Positions 14,375 through 21,704 are shown, counted from the first letter of the stretch. The stretch: 39,588 nucleotides of DNA from a virus (IMGVR_UViG_3300032236_001549:1-39588), one strand, 5' to 3'. Notes: generated by a model not told the origin, from the sequence alone. Numbers and translations are program-made.

Positions 14375-14738
14375 CTTCAAATTCCTCAATATACTCGTAT
14401 ATGTAATCTGGAAAGTTGTAACCTTCTTCCTTTAACATATCTAGAGTATTTTTGATATCTTCCTTATTATTCAAGCAAAAAGATTGACCATCATATTTAA
14501 GACCAATGGGTTCATAGATTGCATGTTCTTTGATCCATTCATCTCTGGCATTTGACCAGTCTAACCATTCTTGTACATTACTCTCATTTAATTGCCAAAA
14601 AGGAAGAACTTTAGGGGCATTTTCTTCATTGACTATATGTCTTCCGGCCACATGGATAAAAAGATAATCTCCTTCGTAAACATACAAATTTGATGTTCTA
14701 TTATTTGGACAGATAGTTCCCCACCTACACCAACTCAT
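14355..14738 (-). CDS. Conserved phage hypothetical protein
   Basis: 127 residues, beginning MSWCRWGTICPNNRTSNLYV. The Cys/Trp-rich start leading to 'YEGDYLFIHVAGRHIV' is typical of a phage family encoded in many enterobacterial phages. The C-terminus is extremely acidic (EYIEEFEDEDD). The start at 14738 follows the upstream stop closely. Function unknown. Confidence 0.8.
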   Translation of the reverse strand: MSWCRWGTICPNNRTSNLYVYEGDYLFIHVAGRHIVNEENAPKVLPFWQLNESNVQEWLDWSNARDEWIKEHAIYEPIGLKYDGQSFCLNNKEDIKNTLDMLKEEGYNFPDYIYEYIEEFEDEDDNI

Positions 14739-14740
14739 AA

Positions 14741-15037
14741 TCAATCCTCATTTTCAATGTAATCGATTACGTTGATTCTGGCTAGTTTCTGTTCATCTGT
14801 CCAGTTCTTCAAATAATCATTTTCTTTATCAAACAACTTTAGATATTCTTCTTCAGTCACTTCAATGACATTAGCAATATCTTCACTAATATGATACTGA
14901 CTACCTTCAATGAATTCTGAATCATGTATTCTACAAACTACTTCATCCATTGCATGACCAGATTCCTTGGCTTTTACATAGTATGTATGACGAAACAGTG
15001 AAATTGTTTCAACTACATAGATTTTCTCGTCCATCAT
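14741..15037 (-). CDS. Hypothetical protein
   Basis: 98 residues. An N-terminal strand 'KIYVVETISLFRHTYYVKAK' is followed by a helix (SGHAMDEVVCRI) and a helical acidic tail. The small alpha/beta fold resembles other phage accessory proteins in which a 'tyyVkA' strand precedes a helix. Two adjacent ATGs (15037 and 15034) are possible starts. Confidence 0.75.
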   Translation of the reverse strand: MMDEKIYVVETISLFRHTYYVKAKESGHAMDEVVCRIHDSEFIEGSQYHISEDIANVIEVTEEEYLKLFDKENDYLKNWTDEQKLARINVIDYIENED

Positions 15038-15495
15038 TTACCTCTTAAAAATCTTTTCAATTCAGAAATCATATCATCGAGATTTTCATATACTGGAATA
15101 GCATACCTTTCACAGACAATATCAACATTGCCTTTACGATGAAATCCTTCTGGACAACAAACTAGAATATTCTTATGTTTATATAGTCCAAGTTCCAAAA
15201 GAGAAATAGGAGAAATGGTTCCAGGTTGCAAATACATTACAATAACATTTGCATGATCCAATGAATTCAATTCCCAATTTACTTGCTGGTAAAATTGAGG
15301 ATTAGTAATCTTCTGTTCCCAACTTGAATCCCAATCTCTTCTTCGTGGGTTAAGAATATCAATATCAAATTCTTCAAGTTCTTGAGTAATTAGAGTTTGC
15401 CAATCGTCGGCTTTCCCCATTTCAATAGATCCAGCAAGAAATACACTAAGTCGATTAGTTAGTTCATATTTTTCTGGTGCTGTATATACTTTCAT
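15034..15495 (-). CDS. Nucleoside 2-deoxyribosyltransferase-like protein
   Basis: 153 residues. 'VFLAGSIEMGKADDWQ' at 18-33, 'NPRRRDWDSSWEQKITNPQF' at 49-68, 'WELNSLDHANVIVMYLQPGT' at 74-93 and 'SPISLLELGLY' at 95-105 (probable catalytic Glu101) match the Nuc_deoxyri_tr2 family. Such enzymes cleave or exchange the glycosidic bond of deoxynucleosides; some relatives sense nucleotides. In a phage this could serve nucleotide salvage or modified-base metabolism, which is inference. Confidence 0.88.
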   Translation of the reverse strand: MKVYTAPEKYELTNRLSVFLAGSIEMGKADDWQTLITQELEEFDIDILNPRRRDWDSSWEQKITNPQFYQQVNWELNSLDHANVIVMYLQPGTISPISLLELGLYKHKNILVCCPEGFHRKGNVDIVCERYAIPVYENLDDMISELKRFLRGK

Positions 15496-15903
15496 TTACC
15501 TGATCCCATGATGATTTTCTGCGGTAACAATACCAATATAAAAAGCCCGAAGAACTGATTCTCCAATATAAGATTTTTCAATCTCATATTGTCTTTGTCT
15601 CTCTTCTTCTGTCATCGGCTTCCTTAATTCCGCTTCGGTCGGTTTGGTTGGACGAAGGTAGAGTGGTTCAAACTTTTCGCTTGGATATTCTTCTGGGTGG
15701 CGGGTCACAAATCCAATTTCTCCTCTCTTGTTACGACAAACCCACGCCACAGGCTCTGATTCTGACTCATGAAACAGGTAATGTTCAGCCTCCCTCATAA
15801 CATCGTTTAGGACTTTGACTTCTGGATCATTGTCATCCAAATTTATAGCTGTTACCCAGCAATAATGAATTTGCTTGAGCAGTTCTCGTTCTTTATTCAT
15901 CAT
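15496..15903 (-). CDS. Phage protein with EPVAW motif
   Basis: 135 residues, starting at 15903 or 15900 with a GGAGGGG ribosome-binding site. 'SEPVAWVCRNKRGEIGFVT' leading to 'FEPLYLRP' is a motif shared by many enterobacterial prophage and phage proteins. The C-terminal helix 'MTEEERQRQYEIEKSYIG' leads into an 'AFYIGIVTAENHHGI' end that recurs in the same setting. The DNA here is more GC-rich than the surroundings, suggesting acquisition from another phage. Function unknown. Confidence 0.82.
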   Translation of the reverse strand: MMNKERELLKQIHYCWVTAINLDDNDPEVKVLNDVMREAEHYLFHESESEPVAWVCRNKRGEIGFVTRHPEEYPSEKFEPLYLRPTKPTEAELRKPMTEEERQRQYEIEKSYIGESVLRAFYIGIVTAENHHGIR

Positions 15904-16015
15904 CCCCTCCTATCCCGTGGTATCGCTCTGCAAAAGTTTTAGCGGCTTCACCTGCTTTATCTTTTAAATCCCAAGCATCAAGCGCCCGTCTCAGCAGTTC
16001 GGTTGCGTTACTCAT
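15893..16015 (-). CDS. Small protein, MSNATELL family
   Basis: 40 residues, MSNATELLRRALDAWDLKDK and on, ending GIGGDDE. It resembles small enterobacterial phage proteins beginning 'ATELLRRALD'. Its start codon and leader lie within the 33-base repeat shared with 16333-16365. GC-richer than the rest of the arm. Confidence 0.75.
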   Translation of the reverse strand: MSNATELLRRALDAWDLKDKAGEAAKTFAERYHGIGGDDE

Positions 16016-16032
16016 GTTCACCTCTGGATTTG
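16000..16032. repeat. 33-base direct repeat, copy A
   Basis: Identical to 16333-16365, 333 bases away. On the minus strand it encodes the KSRGEHE end and stop of one TPGPW gene plus the ATG and first codons of the MSNAT gene. It is one boundary of a partial tandem duplication. Confidence 0.9.
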
Positions 16033-16310
16033 ACTAGGGCAGATTCGCATATATCAAAGTCCCACCCATAAGTTTGAATATGCTCTAGCGCCTTATAAAG
16101 ATCAGGCGCGGCAGCGATTAGGTTGATATTTGCTACTTTTTCTTGGTCAAACACCAAACCAGATTGCGTTCTATCTTCTGAATAAATGCGCTTGTAGGGG
16201 AATACAGAAATTTGATCTTCGCCAATCTGAATATGAAAGTTTGGAATTATTCCTTCCTGTTCAGTTGTGACGATCTTCCAAGGCCCCGGCGTTGCTTTTA
16301 ATTCACTCAT
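16008..16310 (-). CDS. TPGPW (Ea22/ead-like) protein, copy A
   Basis: 100 residues. 'ATPGPWKIV' at the N-terminus and 'VANINLIAAAPDLYKALEHI' near residue 58-77 identify the TPGPW family abundant in enterobacterial phages and prophages. The tail KSRGEHE is identical to that of copy B at 16341-16613. Function unknown, accessory. The stop codon lies within the next gene's start region. Confidence 0.9.
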   Translation of the reverse strand: MSELKATPGPWKIVTTEQEGIIPNFHIQIGEDQISVFPYKRIYSEDRTQSGLVFDQEKVANINLIAAAPDLYKALEHIQTYGWDFDICESALVKSRGEHE

Positions 16311-16348
16311 TCCATCCCCCTACCAATCTCAGCGGTTGCGTTACTCAT
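16307..16348 (-). pseudogene. Truncated remnant of the MSNAT gene
   Basis: A 13-codon frame, MSNATAEIGRGME, whose first five codons and ribosome-binding site are the same as the MSNAT gene at 15893-16015. It then runs straight into the start of TPGPW copy A. It is best explained as the second copy of the MSNAT gene, deleted during or after the tandem duplication. Confidence 0.75.
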
Positions 16349-16365
16349 GTTCACCTCTGGATTTG
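16333..16365. repeat. 33-base direct repeat, copy B
   Basis: Identical to 16000-16032. It covers the end of TPGPW copy B and the start of the MSNAT remnant. Confidence 0.9.
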
Positions 16366-16613
16366 GCCAAAATATCTAATATCACCTGATGCCATTCAAT
16401 CAAAACTCCTTGTGCTTCAATGTCAGTCGCTACCTGATCCAAAATTGTATAAAGCTCAGGTGCTGTTGCAATTAAATAAGAATCAACTTCTGTATCTACT
16501 TTGCAAATCCCTTCGATCTCCCACCATTGCACGAAATAATCATCGAATGGTCCTACATCATTGTTATATACAGGTTTAGGCCAAGGTCCTGGAGTGAATT
16601 TTTCTTTACTCAT
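16341..16613 (-). CDS. TPGPW (Ea22/ead-like) protein, copy B
   Basis: 90 residues from the start at 16613 (MSKEKFTPGPWPKPVYNNDV), which overlaps the upstream stop as ATGA. 'DSYLIATAPELYTILDQVA' matches the 'NLIAAAPDLYKALE' region of copy A, and the ending 'AKSRGEHE' is shared. Apart from the ends the copies have diverged, so the duplication is old or the ends have been homogenised by recombination. Confidence 0.9.
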   Translation of the reverse strand: MSKEKFTPGPWPKPVYNNDVGPFDDYFVQWWEIEGICKVDTEVDSYLIATAPELYTILDQVATDIEAQGVLIEWHQVILDILAKSRGEHE

Positions 16614-16738
16614 TTTTGACACCACGTAATAGGAGGTTTGTTTGGACCATAATACATGAAAAAGTTACCAATATCAAGAGAACCAAGAATGGCCATTAAT
16701 AGATATATTCCACCAATAACAGCTAATATGTTTTTCAT
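16610..16738 (-). CDS. Small membrane protein
   Basis: 42 residues, MKNILAVIGGIYLLMAILGS then DIGNFFMYYGP and a polar end. One transmembrane helix. This is a recognisable small phage membrane protein. It is first behind the promoter at 16771-16799, with a leader of about 26 bases. Confidence 0.75.
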   Translation of the reverse strand: MKNILAVIGGIYLLMAILGSLDIGNFFMYYGPNKPPITWCQK

Positions 16739-16770
16739 TATATTTGAGTCCATATTCAAAACTTGATATC

Positions 16771-16799
16771 ATTATATACTACCACAATGAAAAAGTAAA
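16771..16799 (-). promoter_or_regulatory. Promoter fused to the upstream terminator
   Basis: TTTACT (16794-16799) and TATAAT (16771-16776) on the minus strand with a 17-base spacer. The -35 overlaps the base of the terminator stem at 16798-16815. The same composite occurs at 18903-18947. Confidence 0.82.
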
Positions 16800-16815
16800 G
16801 GGGCCGAAGCCCCTT
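16798..16815 (-). terminator. UUCG-loop intrinsic terminator
   Basis: The minus strand reads AAGGGGC-TTCG-GCCCCTT followed by TACTTTTT. This is a 7-bp GC-rich stem with a stable UUCG loop and a downstream T run, four bases after the SPFH gene's stop. Confidence 0.9.
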
Positions 16816-16818
16816 CTT

Positions 16819-17604
16819 TCAATCGCCTACGTTGATCAGTCCCCTGAAATCGTATGGCAGCAATACTGTCTTAACTTTTCCTTCCTTAACTCCATCTGCG
16901 ATTTTGTCTAAAGCATTAACTTTGATGTAGTCAAGATTTGCCTTATTAGAAGAAAGCAATGTAAGTCTTTCATTTTCTTTTTTTGCCGTTTGTACTTCAT
17001 ATTCCTTAGTTTTTAGTACATTTTGACTAATAATTACAGCATTGGCAGAATCCATAATAGCCTGACTCAACTGAAGATTCTTGATAAACACTTGATGAAT
17101 GTCTACTGATTCAGACAATCCATCTTCTTTAAACATTGCCTCTGCCTGTGCCTTAATTTCATCACGAATCTTTTCACGATTCTGATTAGCATCAAGAGCA
17201 TCATATCGACTAAAAACATCAGTAGTAGCTGTCTTTACAACATTCTCAACATAAAATGCTAAAGGATAATAATCACCCGTTTCCTTATCGAGATAATCTC
17301 TGCCCTTATACTTAACAACAAGATCGCCAATACTAGAAGGATTGATACTATAATTGTATGAAATATCAAGATCATTTAAAGAAGACCTATCTTTGGTTTG
17401 AGGATGAAGATCATCTAGCTTCCAAGTGATTTCATTTGCGACATATGTTCGAACATCACCAATAATCGTTTGATGAAAACCAACACCCAATTCTTGGGGT
17501 TCGATTGTACCATTAAAGGTGGTACGGATACCAACGTGACCAGTTTCAATTTTCTGACAGGCTGTAAGTGCAAACATCATAAAAACAATAGACAAAAATT
17601 TCAT
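16819..17604 (-). CDS. SPFH/prohibitin-like lipoprotein
   Basis: 261 residues from the start at 17604, with GAGG upstream. A signal peptide ends in the lipobox LTAC with lipidated Cys16, then 'KIETGHVGIRTTFNGTIEP' begins the SPFH domain. The helical region at about 135-220 (NQNREKIRDEIKAQAEAMFK, AKKENERLTLL) fits the coiled-coil typical of the family. SPFH proteins assemble into membrane-bound oligomers and scaffold or inhibit proteases. The predicted location is the periplasmic face of a membrane. It is followed by a terminator, so it ends its operon. Confidence 0.88.
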   Translation of the reverse strand: MKFLSIVFMMFALTACQKIETGHVGIRTTFNGTIEPQELGVGFHQTIIGDVRTYVANEITWKLDDLHPQTKDRSSLNDLDISYNYSINPSSIGDLVVKYKGRDYLDKETGDYYPLAFYVENVVKTATTDVFSRYDALDANQNREKIRDEIKAQAEAMFKEDGLSESVDIHQVFIKNLQLSQAIMDSANAVIISQNVLKTKEYEVQTAKKENERLTLLSSNKANLDYIKVNALDKIADGVKEGKVKTVLLPYDFRGLINVGD

Positions 17605-17615
17605 AATAATATACC

Positions 17616-17963
17616 TCACTTTTTAAATTCTTCTACGGTTCCATTCTTGTAGAATACTCTACAATAAACATCACCTTCAGCATCACAGGACAGACCCCAA
17701 CGTTCATTTTTTAATTCTTCTGGTGAATGACCATAAATCATTGGAGTTTTAGTACCATCACTGTCATCCCAAACATCGTTCCAACGATCACCACAACAAG
17801 AGCAATCATATCCAGAGTCACAACCATTAAAATAGATTCCAAGATCTTCCGCTAAGATATTAGCGAATCTGTAATCATCGGCTTCAATGATAACATAATG
17901 ACAAACTTTATCATCAATATCAAATTTACCACCAGAATTATTCTGACTATATGTAAAAAACAT
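17616..17963 (-). CDS. Conserved phage protein, 'FFTYSQNNSGG' family
   Basis: 115 residues. It begins MFFTYSQNNSGGKFDID, contains 'CHYVIIEADDYRFANILAED' and a 'CDSGYDCSCCGDRW' cluster near 48-61 that may bind zinc. It belongs to a family widespread in large phages, without known function. It is followed after 11 bases by the SPFH gene. Confidence 0.87.
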   Translation of the reverse strand: MFFTYSQNNSGGKFDIDDKVCHYVIIEADDYRFANILAEDLGIYFNGCDSGYDCSCCGDRWNDVWDDSDGTKTPMIYGHSPEELKNERWGLSCDAEGDVYCRVFYKNGTVEEFKK

Positions 17964-17975
17964 AATTATTTTACC

Positions 17976-18155
17976 TTAATTCAAAAATACAACAATAAAA
18001 AACATCAACCCAAATGTCAATAGTCCTGATAGGAGACTAATACCAAGGACAGAAGCAATTCTCTTCCAATTATCCTTGTTAGACCAATCAGGAATATGCC
18101 AAAGAATAAGAAAGTTCGCAATAAAAACGAAAATTGGAAAAATAGCTAATCTCAT
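17976..18155 (-). CDS. Small two-helix membrane protein
   Basis: 59 residues from the start at 18155 (MRLAIFPIFVFIANFLILWH), right after the upstream stop. Two transmembrane segments (about 3-19 and 34-57) are separated by a polar 'PDWSNKDNWKR' loop. Function unknown. Confidence 0.75.
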   Translation of the reverse strand: MRLAIFPIFVFIANFLILWHIPDWSNKDNWKRIASVLGISLLSGLLTFGLMFFIVVFLN

Positions 18156-18156
18156 A

Positions 18157-18576
18157 TTATGCAATCGCAATAGGGTTGGGCCAGATCTCTTTAAATTTTT
18201 CAGTCAATACTTCAATAAGTTCTGGCTGACGACATTCATAGATATCAGGAACGCTAATAACATGAACAGGGACAGCATTCGCTTGTTCTGGAGAATCGTA
18301 TGCTTTGAGTAACAAATCTCTAACAATCAATTCTTGTATACCATCCATTACAACAATCTCATCTGCCCAGAATACCAACGCCTCATCAATAGGAATCAAA
18401 GCGTATTCTGGCGTACATCCCACAGCCCTTGTGTTAAATCCCCAAGGTTCATTACTAAGAATCCATGCCGATGTAGGACTCCTAAGCAAACCAGCAGAAC
18501 AACAACAAAGAACCCGTTTTCTTGGTCCCTGATACATGTTTCGGCTGTTTGCCATTCTATTTCTAAATGCACTCAT
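18157..18576 (-). CDS. Low-molecular-weight protein phosphatase-like protein
   Basis: 139 residues. 'RVLCCCSAGLLRSPTSAWIL' contains the C-x5-R-S loop (Cys26, Arg32, Ser33) of low-molecular-weight tyrosine phosphatases. 'GFNTRAVGCTPEYALIPI' and 'ADEIVVMDGIQELIV' follow the family pattern. I do not see the usual C-terminal Asp-Pro acid motif ('SVPDIY' may serve). Similar proteins are common in large phages; the substrate is unknown. Confidence 0.85.
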   Translation of the reverse strand: MSAFRNRMANSRNMYQGPRKRVLCCCSAGLLRSPTSAWILSNEPWGFNTRAVGCTPEYALIPIDEALVFWADEIVVMDGIQELIVRDLLLKAYDSPEQANAVPVHVISVPDIYECRQPELIEVLTEKFKEIWPNPIAIA

Positions 18577-18875
18577 TTTTCTTCCTCAATATTTACAATT
18601 TCAAAATGTTTAGCCAGAGGATGGTCTGATTCAATAATTTCATGCCAAGTAGCATCAACTGGAGGATTTTTATCGTATCTTACTCTTGATGAACTCATAC
18701 TTAAGACGAGTCCAATCAAGTCCACTAATTCTTCATTTGATACATTTTCTGGTTTGAATCGTATGAACCATGTTGGTTCTTTATATGAAGAATCTCGATT
18801 AAAGTCATCATAAGCCATCTTAATCAGATAAACAATACATCCAACAAAAACTATTCCCGCAATAATCGGTCCCAT
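18573..18875 (-). CDS. Single-pass membrane protein
   Basis: 100 residues. An N-terminal transmembrane helix (about 2-20) is followed by a soluble domain 'EPTWFIRFKPENVSNEELVD…'. It is first behind the promoter at 18903-18931 and overlaps the phosphatase gene as ATGA. Function unknown. Confidence 0.78.
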   Translation of the reverse strand: MGPIIAGIVFVGCIVYLIKMAYDDFNRDSSYKEPTWFIRFKPENVSNEELVDLIGLVLSMSSSRVRYDKNPPVDATWHEIIESDHPLAKHFEIVNIEEEK

Positions 18876-18902
18876 AAATCACCTATTAGATTACTTTAAT
18901 AT

Positions 18903-18931
18903 ATTATATTCTATTTGTAGACAAAAGTAAA
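18903..18931 (-). promoter_or_regulatory. Promoter fused to the upstream terminator
   Basis: TTTACT (18926-18931) and TATAAT (18903-18908) on the minus strand, spacer 17 bases, with the -35 against the terminator stem at 18930-18947. It drives the genes from 18875 leftward. Confidence 0.82.
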
Positions 18932-18947
18932 GGGGCCGAAGCCCCTT
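18930..18947 (-). terminator. UUCG-loop intrinsic terminator
   Basis: The same 18-base hairpin AAGGGGC-TTCG-GCCCCTT as at 16798-16815, two bases past the stop of the zinc-ribbon gene. The plus strand also carries T6 after the stem, so it could stop transcription both ways. Confidence 0.9.
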
Positions 18948-18949
18948 TT

Positions 18950-19780
18950 TTAGAAAACACTTAAACTGGTTCCACACTCAGTACAGAATTTCGATGTTGC
19001 TTTATTCTTCCGTCCACAAGTTTGACACTCAGGTTTGAACTTTGTGTCAATTGCTTTTGTCACTGGTTTATTATCTTCAGTCTCACCAAGAAGTTTCAAA
19101 ACGATTACATGAGTTTCCGATTCAAGAGGAAAACTAGAAACGGTTGAGAATTTCTGATTAGATTCAGAACCCGGAACAGTAATACCTGCATCATTTACAG
19201 ACTTAACGTCAGAAGAATTACTGTCAGCAAAACAACAATCTTGAGTTGCTACTGAAATATTATTTAAAGATACGCCTCGTAACATTCCAGTTGATGCTGA
19301 ACTAGCAGTGATTTGATATTGATCGTTGTCATATCCACTTGCTCCAGCACCATATGACCTTATTCCAGGACCATAAATCGGAGTATTGTTAGTGTATGAA
19401 TTCCAATTAGTTAGAACATAAGGCTGATAAACCTTTTCAAATTGGTAACTAACTCTAATCAAACCATCATCGACTTTAGTTCCTCTATGATTCTCAATAG
19501 AATCAGTCATCTGAACAAATCTGAACTTATTTCCTTTTTCTAGATTATTGTTCTTAATACTACGTTCAAGATCAATTTGTTCATTCGGATAGATTACCAA
19601 TCCACCCGGAACCATTTCTTCACCATCAATCGATACACGAACGATTGCTTTTACTGTATTAAGATTTTTGAGAACTATACTGTATTCTGAATTGAATGGA
19701 ATCAGAACAGTATCTTTGAACTCACGCAGAATTTTACCATTGCATTTAATAGATGCAACTAATTTTTGGTTATACACCAT
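18950..19780 (-). CDS. Conserved phage protein with C-terminal zinc ribbon
   Basis: 276 residues, beginning MVYNQKLVASIKCNGKILRE. An N-terminal beta-sandwich-like domain ('IPFNSEYSIVLKNLNTVKAI', 'VSIDGEEM') has the look of a family shared by many phages. A Ser/Gly/Asn-rich linker spans about 125-215. The end has a zinc ribbon with Cys252, Cys255, Cys266 and Cys269. It has its own candidate promoter, a TAGGAG ribosome-binding site and a strong terminator, suggesting separate high expression. Structural role possible, not shown. Confidence 0.85.
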   Translation of the reverse strand: MVYNQKLVASIKCNGKILREFKDTVLIPFNSEYSIVLKNLNTVKAIVRVSIDGEEMVPGGLVIYPNEQIDLERSIKNNNLEKGNKFRFVQMTDSIENHRGTKVDDGLIRVSYQFEKVYQPYVLTNWNSYTNNTPIYGPGIRSYGAGASGYDNDQYQITASSASTGMLRGVSLNNISVATQDCCFADSNSSDVKSVNDAGITVPGSESNQKFSTVSSFPLESETHVIVLKLLGETEDNKPVTKAIDTKFKPECQTCGRKNKATSKFCTECGTSLSVF

Positions 19781-19830
19781 GATTTACTCCTATTGTAACG
19801 GCACACTGACTAAATGCCCTTATTAAAGTC

Positions 19831-19859
19831 AGTTTAGTGATGGTTCAAAGTACCATCAA
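19831..19859 (-). promoter_or_regulatory. Candidate promoter for the zinc-ribbon gene
   Basis: TTGATG (19854-19859) and TAAACT (19831-19836) on the minus strand, spacer 17 bases. Each box is 4/6, weaker than others here. It overlaps a hairpin GATGGT/ACCATC (19838-19856) that follows the stop of the membrane protein gene and could be a weak terminator or operator. A second inverted repeat CTGACT/AGTCAG follows in the leader. Confidence 0.5.
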
Positions 19860-19861
19860 AC

Positions 19862-20266
19862 TTATTTATCTGGCTTATTTACCTTTTGATCGATTTTATC
19901 AAGATACTTTTCAACAATACTAACAGACTTACTAGCAATTTCTTTTGCTGTATCGGTTTTAGCAATCTCAATCAAACCAGTTCCCGCAATAATAAACTTA
20001 ACATCTTCTTTACTAGGAACAATAATAGTAAGAACACAAGCAAGTGCCACCCATCGACACTTCTTAATGATGATTAACCAATTTTTTTGGAGAATTTCAT
20101 CATGATCTTGGCTGTCTTTATCGTATCGTGGATCTGGTGTGCAAGAGAAATATCCAATAAGCGAAACAACAAAAGTGATAGTTCCAAAAATACCAATCAA
20201 AGTAGAGAAAAACAAAACTTGATCAAGTCTAGTAATCAAATAAAGAATGAACATATTATCAAACAT
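19862..20266 (-). CDS. Phage membrane protein
   Basis: 134 residues. Two transmembrane segments (about 17-40 and 68-84). The region after them, 'PSKEDVKFIIAGTGLIEIAK' and 'ASKSVSIVEKYLD', is typical of a membrane protein found in many enterobacterial phages. Function unknown. It overlaps the upstream gene by 8 bases. Confidence 0.8.
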   Translation of the reverse strand: MFDNMFILYLITRLDQVLFFSTLIGIFGTITFVVSLIGYFSCTPDPRYDKDSQDHDEILQKNWLIIIKKCRWVALACVLTIIVPSKEDVKFIIAGTGLIEIAKTDTAKEIASKSVSIVEKYLDKIDQKVNKPDK

Positions 20267-20642
20267 TGTTGTCTCCGTAGTAGTAGTTTTTAATTAAATT
20301 AAACTCATTCAAATCTAAATACATATCATAGCCGGAACCCTTGCTATAAGCCATATCAAGGAGTTTTCTCACTGTATCTTCATCTTTATCACTCATGTAA
20401 CATTCACAATGATACAGCCAACCGAGATCTGCATCTTCAGAATACAATTCATGATCTAGAAAATGGATAGTCGATTGCCTATCTCTCTCCCAATTTTGCT
20501 TCCAAAAAGAATATCCAGTAGTATAAGTTGAAAACAATTTAATCCATTTTTCTTTGTTTTTATTTCTTATACTATCTTTATCCTTTATATACCGCTCACA
20601 GGCAATTGCGACTAAAGCACAAGGATATAATTTAGATGCCAT
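20259..20642 (-). CDS. Hypothetical protein
   Basis: 127 residues from the start at 20642 (MASKLYPCALVAIACERYIK), helical, with Trp/Tyr-rich middle and a 'WLYHCECYMSDKDED' Cys pair. The longer frame to 20726 is rejected because it lies within the neighbouring gene. Function unknown. Confidence 0.75.
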   Translation of the reverse strand: MASKLYPCALVAIACERYIKDKDSIRNKNKEKWIKLFSTYTTGYSFWKQNWERDRQSTIHFLDHELYSEDADLGWLYHCECYMSDKDEDTVRKLLDMAYSKGSGYDMYLDLNEFNLIKNYYYGDNNV

Positions 20643-21366
20643 AATTATTTTCCATATATTTTTCAAAATGTTTAGGACTACAAAATTTAGAAATAGTAGC
20701 CATCTTATTACTAATAAACTTGCCACAACATAGACAACGTTTATATTCTTTCTTTTGAATTAAAGGTAAATCTGGTGGATGTTCGCCATCCATTTTAGCT
20801 GCTTCAATAATCAACCAATTGATAAAAGTCTCAATTGGAATATTCAAGACCTCAGATTGTCTAACCCCAAATGTTCCAGTAAATCTAATAAACTGTTCTA
20901 AAAGGTCTGAAGCATTAAGGAATTTATTAAAATCTCTAATGGTATTGGCTTTATATACTACCTTAGCATTACTATCATCTACCTGAACATTACCCTTATC
21001 ATCTAAGGATATAACAGTTCCATCTTTAGCGACAACTTTCCAACCTTCCTTCAGATTTAACTGATTCGTCTTAATGTCAACACCATATGTATCCATAATA
21101 TCGTTGACAATATCTTTCCAATCTGTTACTCCATAGTAAGCCATCATTTCTTGCATGATAGCTTTAAATGAGTTTTCATCTAAACTTGGTTGTTGAATAG
21201 CAAAAGTAGATAATACGCTATTAACACTTTGTGTTATATTTCCTTGATACGTATAGTAATTTGCTGAAGTCGATGTTGAATAATAAGAACCAGTCCCATT
21301 TGGTACTATAGAAGGATAAGTTACGACAGTCGAAGTTCCATTAGTAGTAAGCCATGCAACACTCAT
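20632..21366 (-). CDS. Conserved phage protein with C-terminal zinc finger
   Basis: 244 residues, beginning MSVAWLTTNGTSTVV, Ser/Thr/Tyr-rich at the N-terminus. 'LLEQFIRFTGTFGVRQSEVL' and 'FINWLIIEAAKMDGEHPPD' near 150-195 are strongly conserved in phage relatives. The C-terminus has Cys211, Cys214, Cys229 and His233 arranged as a zinc finger. It and the next two genes upstream occur together in other phages as I recall. Function unknown. Confidence 0.85.
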   Translation of the reverse strand: MSVAWLTTNGTSTVVTYPSIVPNGTGSYYSTSTSANYYTYQGNITQSVNSVLSTFAIQQPSLDENSFKAIMQEMMAYYGVTDWKDIVNDIMDTYGVDIKTNQLNLKEGWKVVAKDGTVISLDDKGNVQVDDSNAKVVYKANTIRDFNKFLNASDLLEQFIRFTGTFGVRQSEVLNIPIETFINWLIIEAAKMDGEHPPDLPLIQKKEYKRCLCCGKFISNKMATISKFCSPKHFEKYMENNYGI

Positions 21367-21368
21367 AA

Positions 21369-21704
21369 TCAGTTCCCAAAATTAAGCCAACGCTCCCTCA
21401 AAAATGCAGAGGTTGAAGCTGTTTGCATTTTTAGATTATTATCACTCCAAATACGTTCAGTTCTCGAAACCGTGTGATTATGGTTTCTTGTGTCCCAACG
21501 ATCACTAGTTACAACACCTTTTTCAATGACTCTACAATGTTGATGACCACAGATTGGACAAATAATCTCATGATTTCCATCAATGTCATAATCAATGCTT
21601 GCGATAAAGTTCTTACCACAATCATGACAATACATGGAAGTCTTTACAATTCCTACATTAATTTCAGCACCAGATGCAATCTGTTTGTCTCTAGCCAATG
21701 ACAT
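21369..21704 (-). CDS. Conserved phage zinc-ribbon protein
   Basis: 111 residues. Cys26-x2-Cys29 and Cys49-x2-Cys52 form a zinc ribbon ('MYCHDCGKNF', 'IICPICGHQHCRVIEKGVVT'), followed by 'SDRWDTR' and a helical 'STSAFLRERWLNFG' end. I recognise this as a conserved phage family of unknown role, neighbouring the gene at 20632 in other genomes. Confidence 0.85.
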   Translation of the reverse strand: MSLARDKQIASGAEINVGIVKTSMYCHDCGKNFIASIDYDIDGNHEIICPICGHQHCRVIEKGVVTSDRWDTRNHNHTVSRTERIWSDNNLKMQTASTSAFLRERWLNFGN

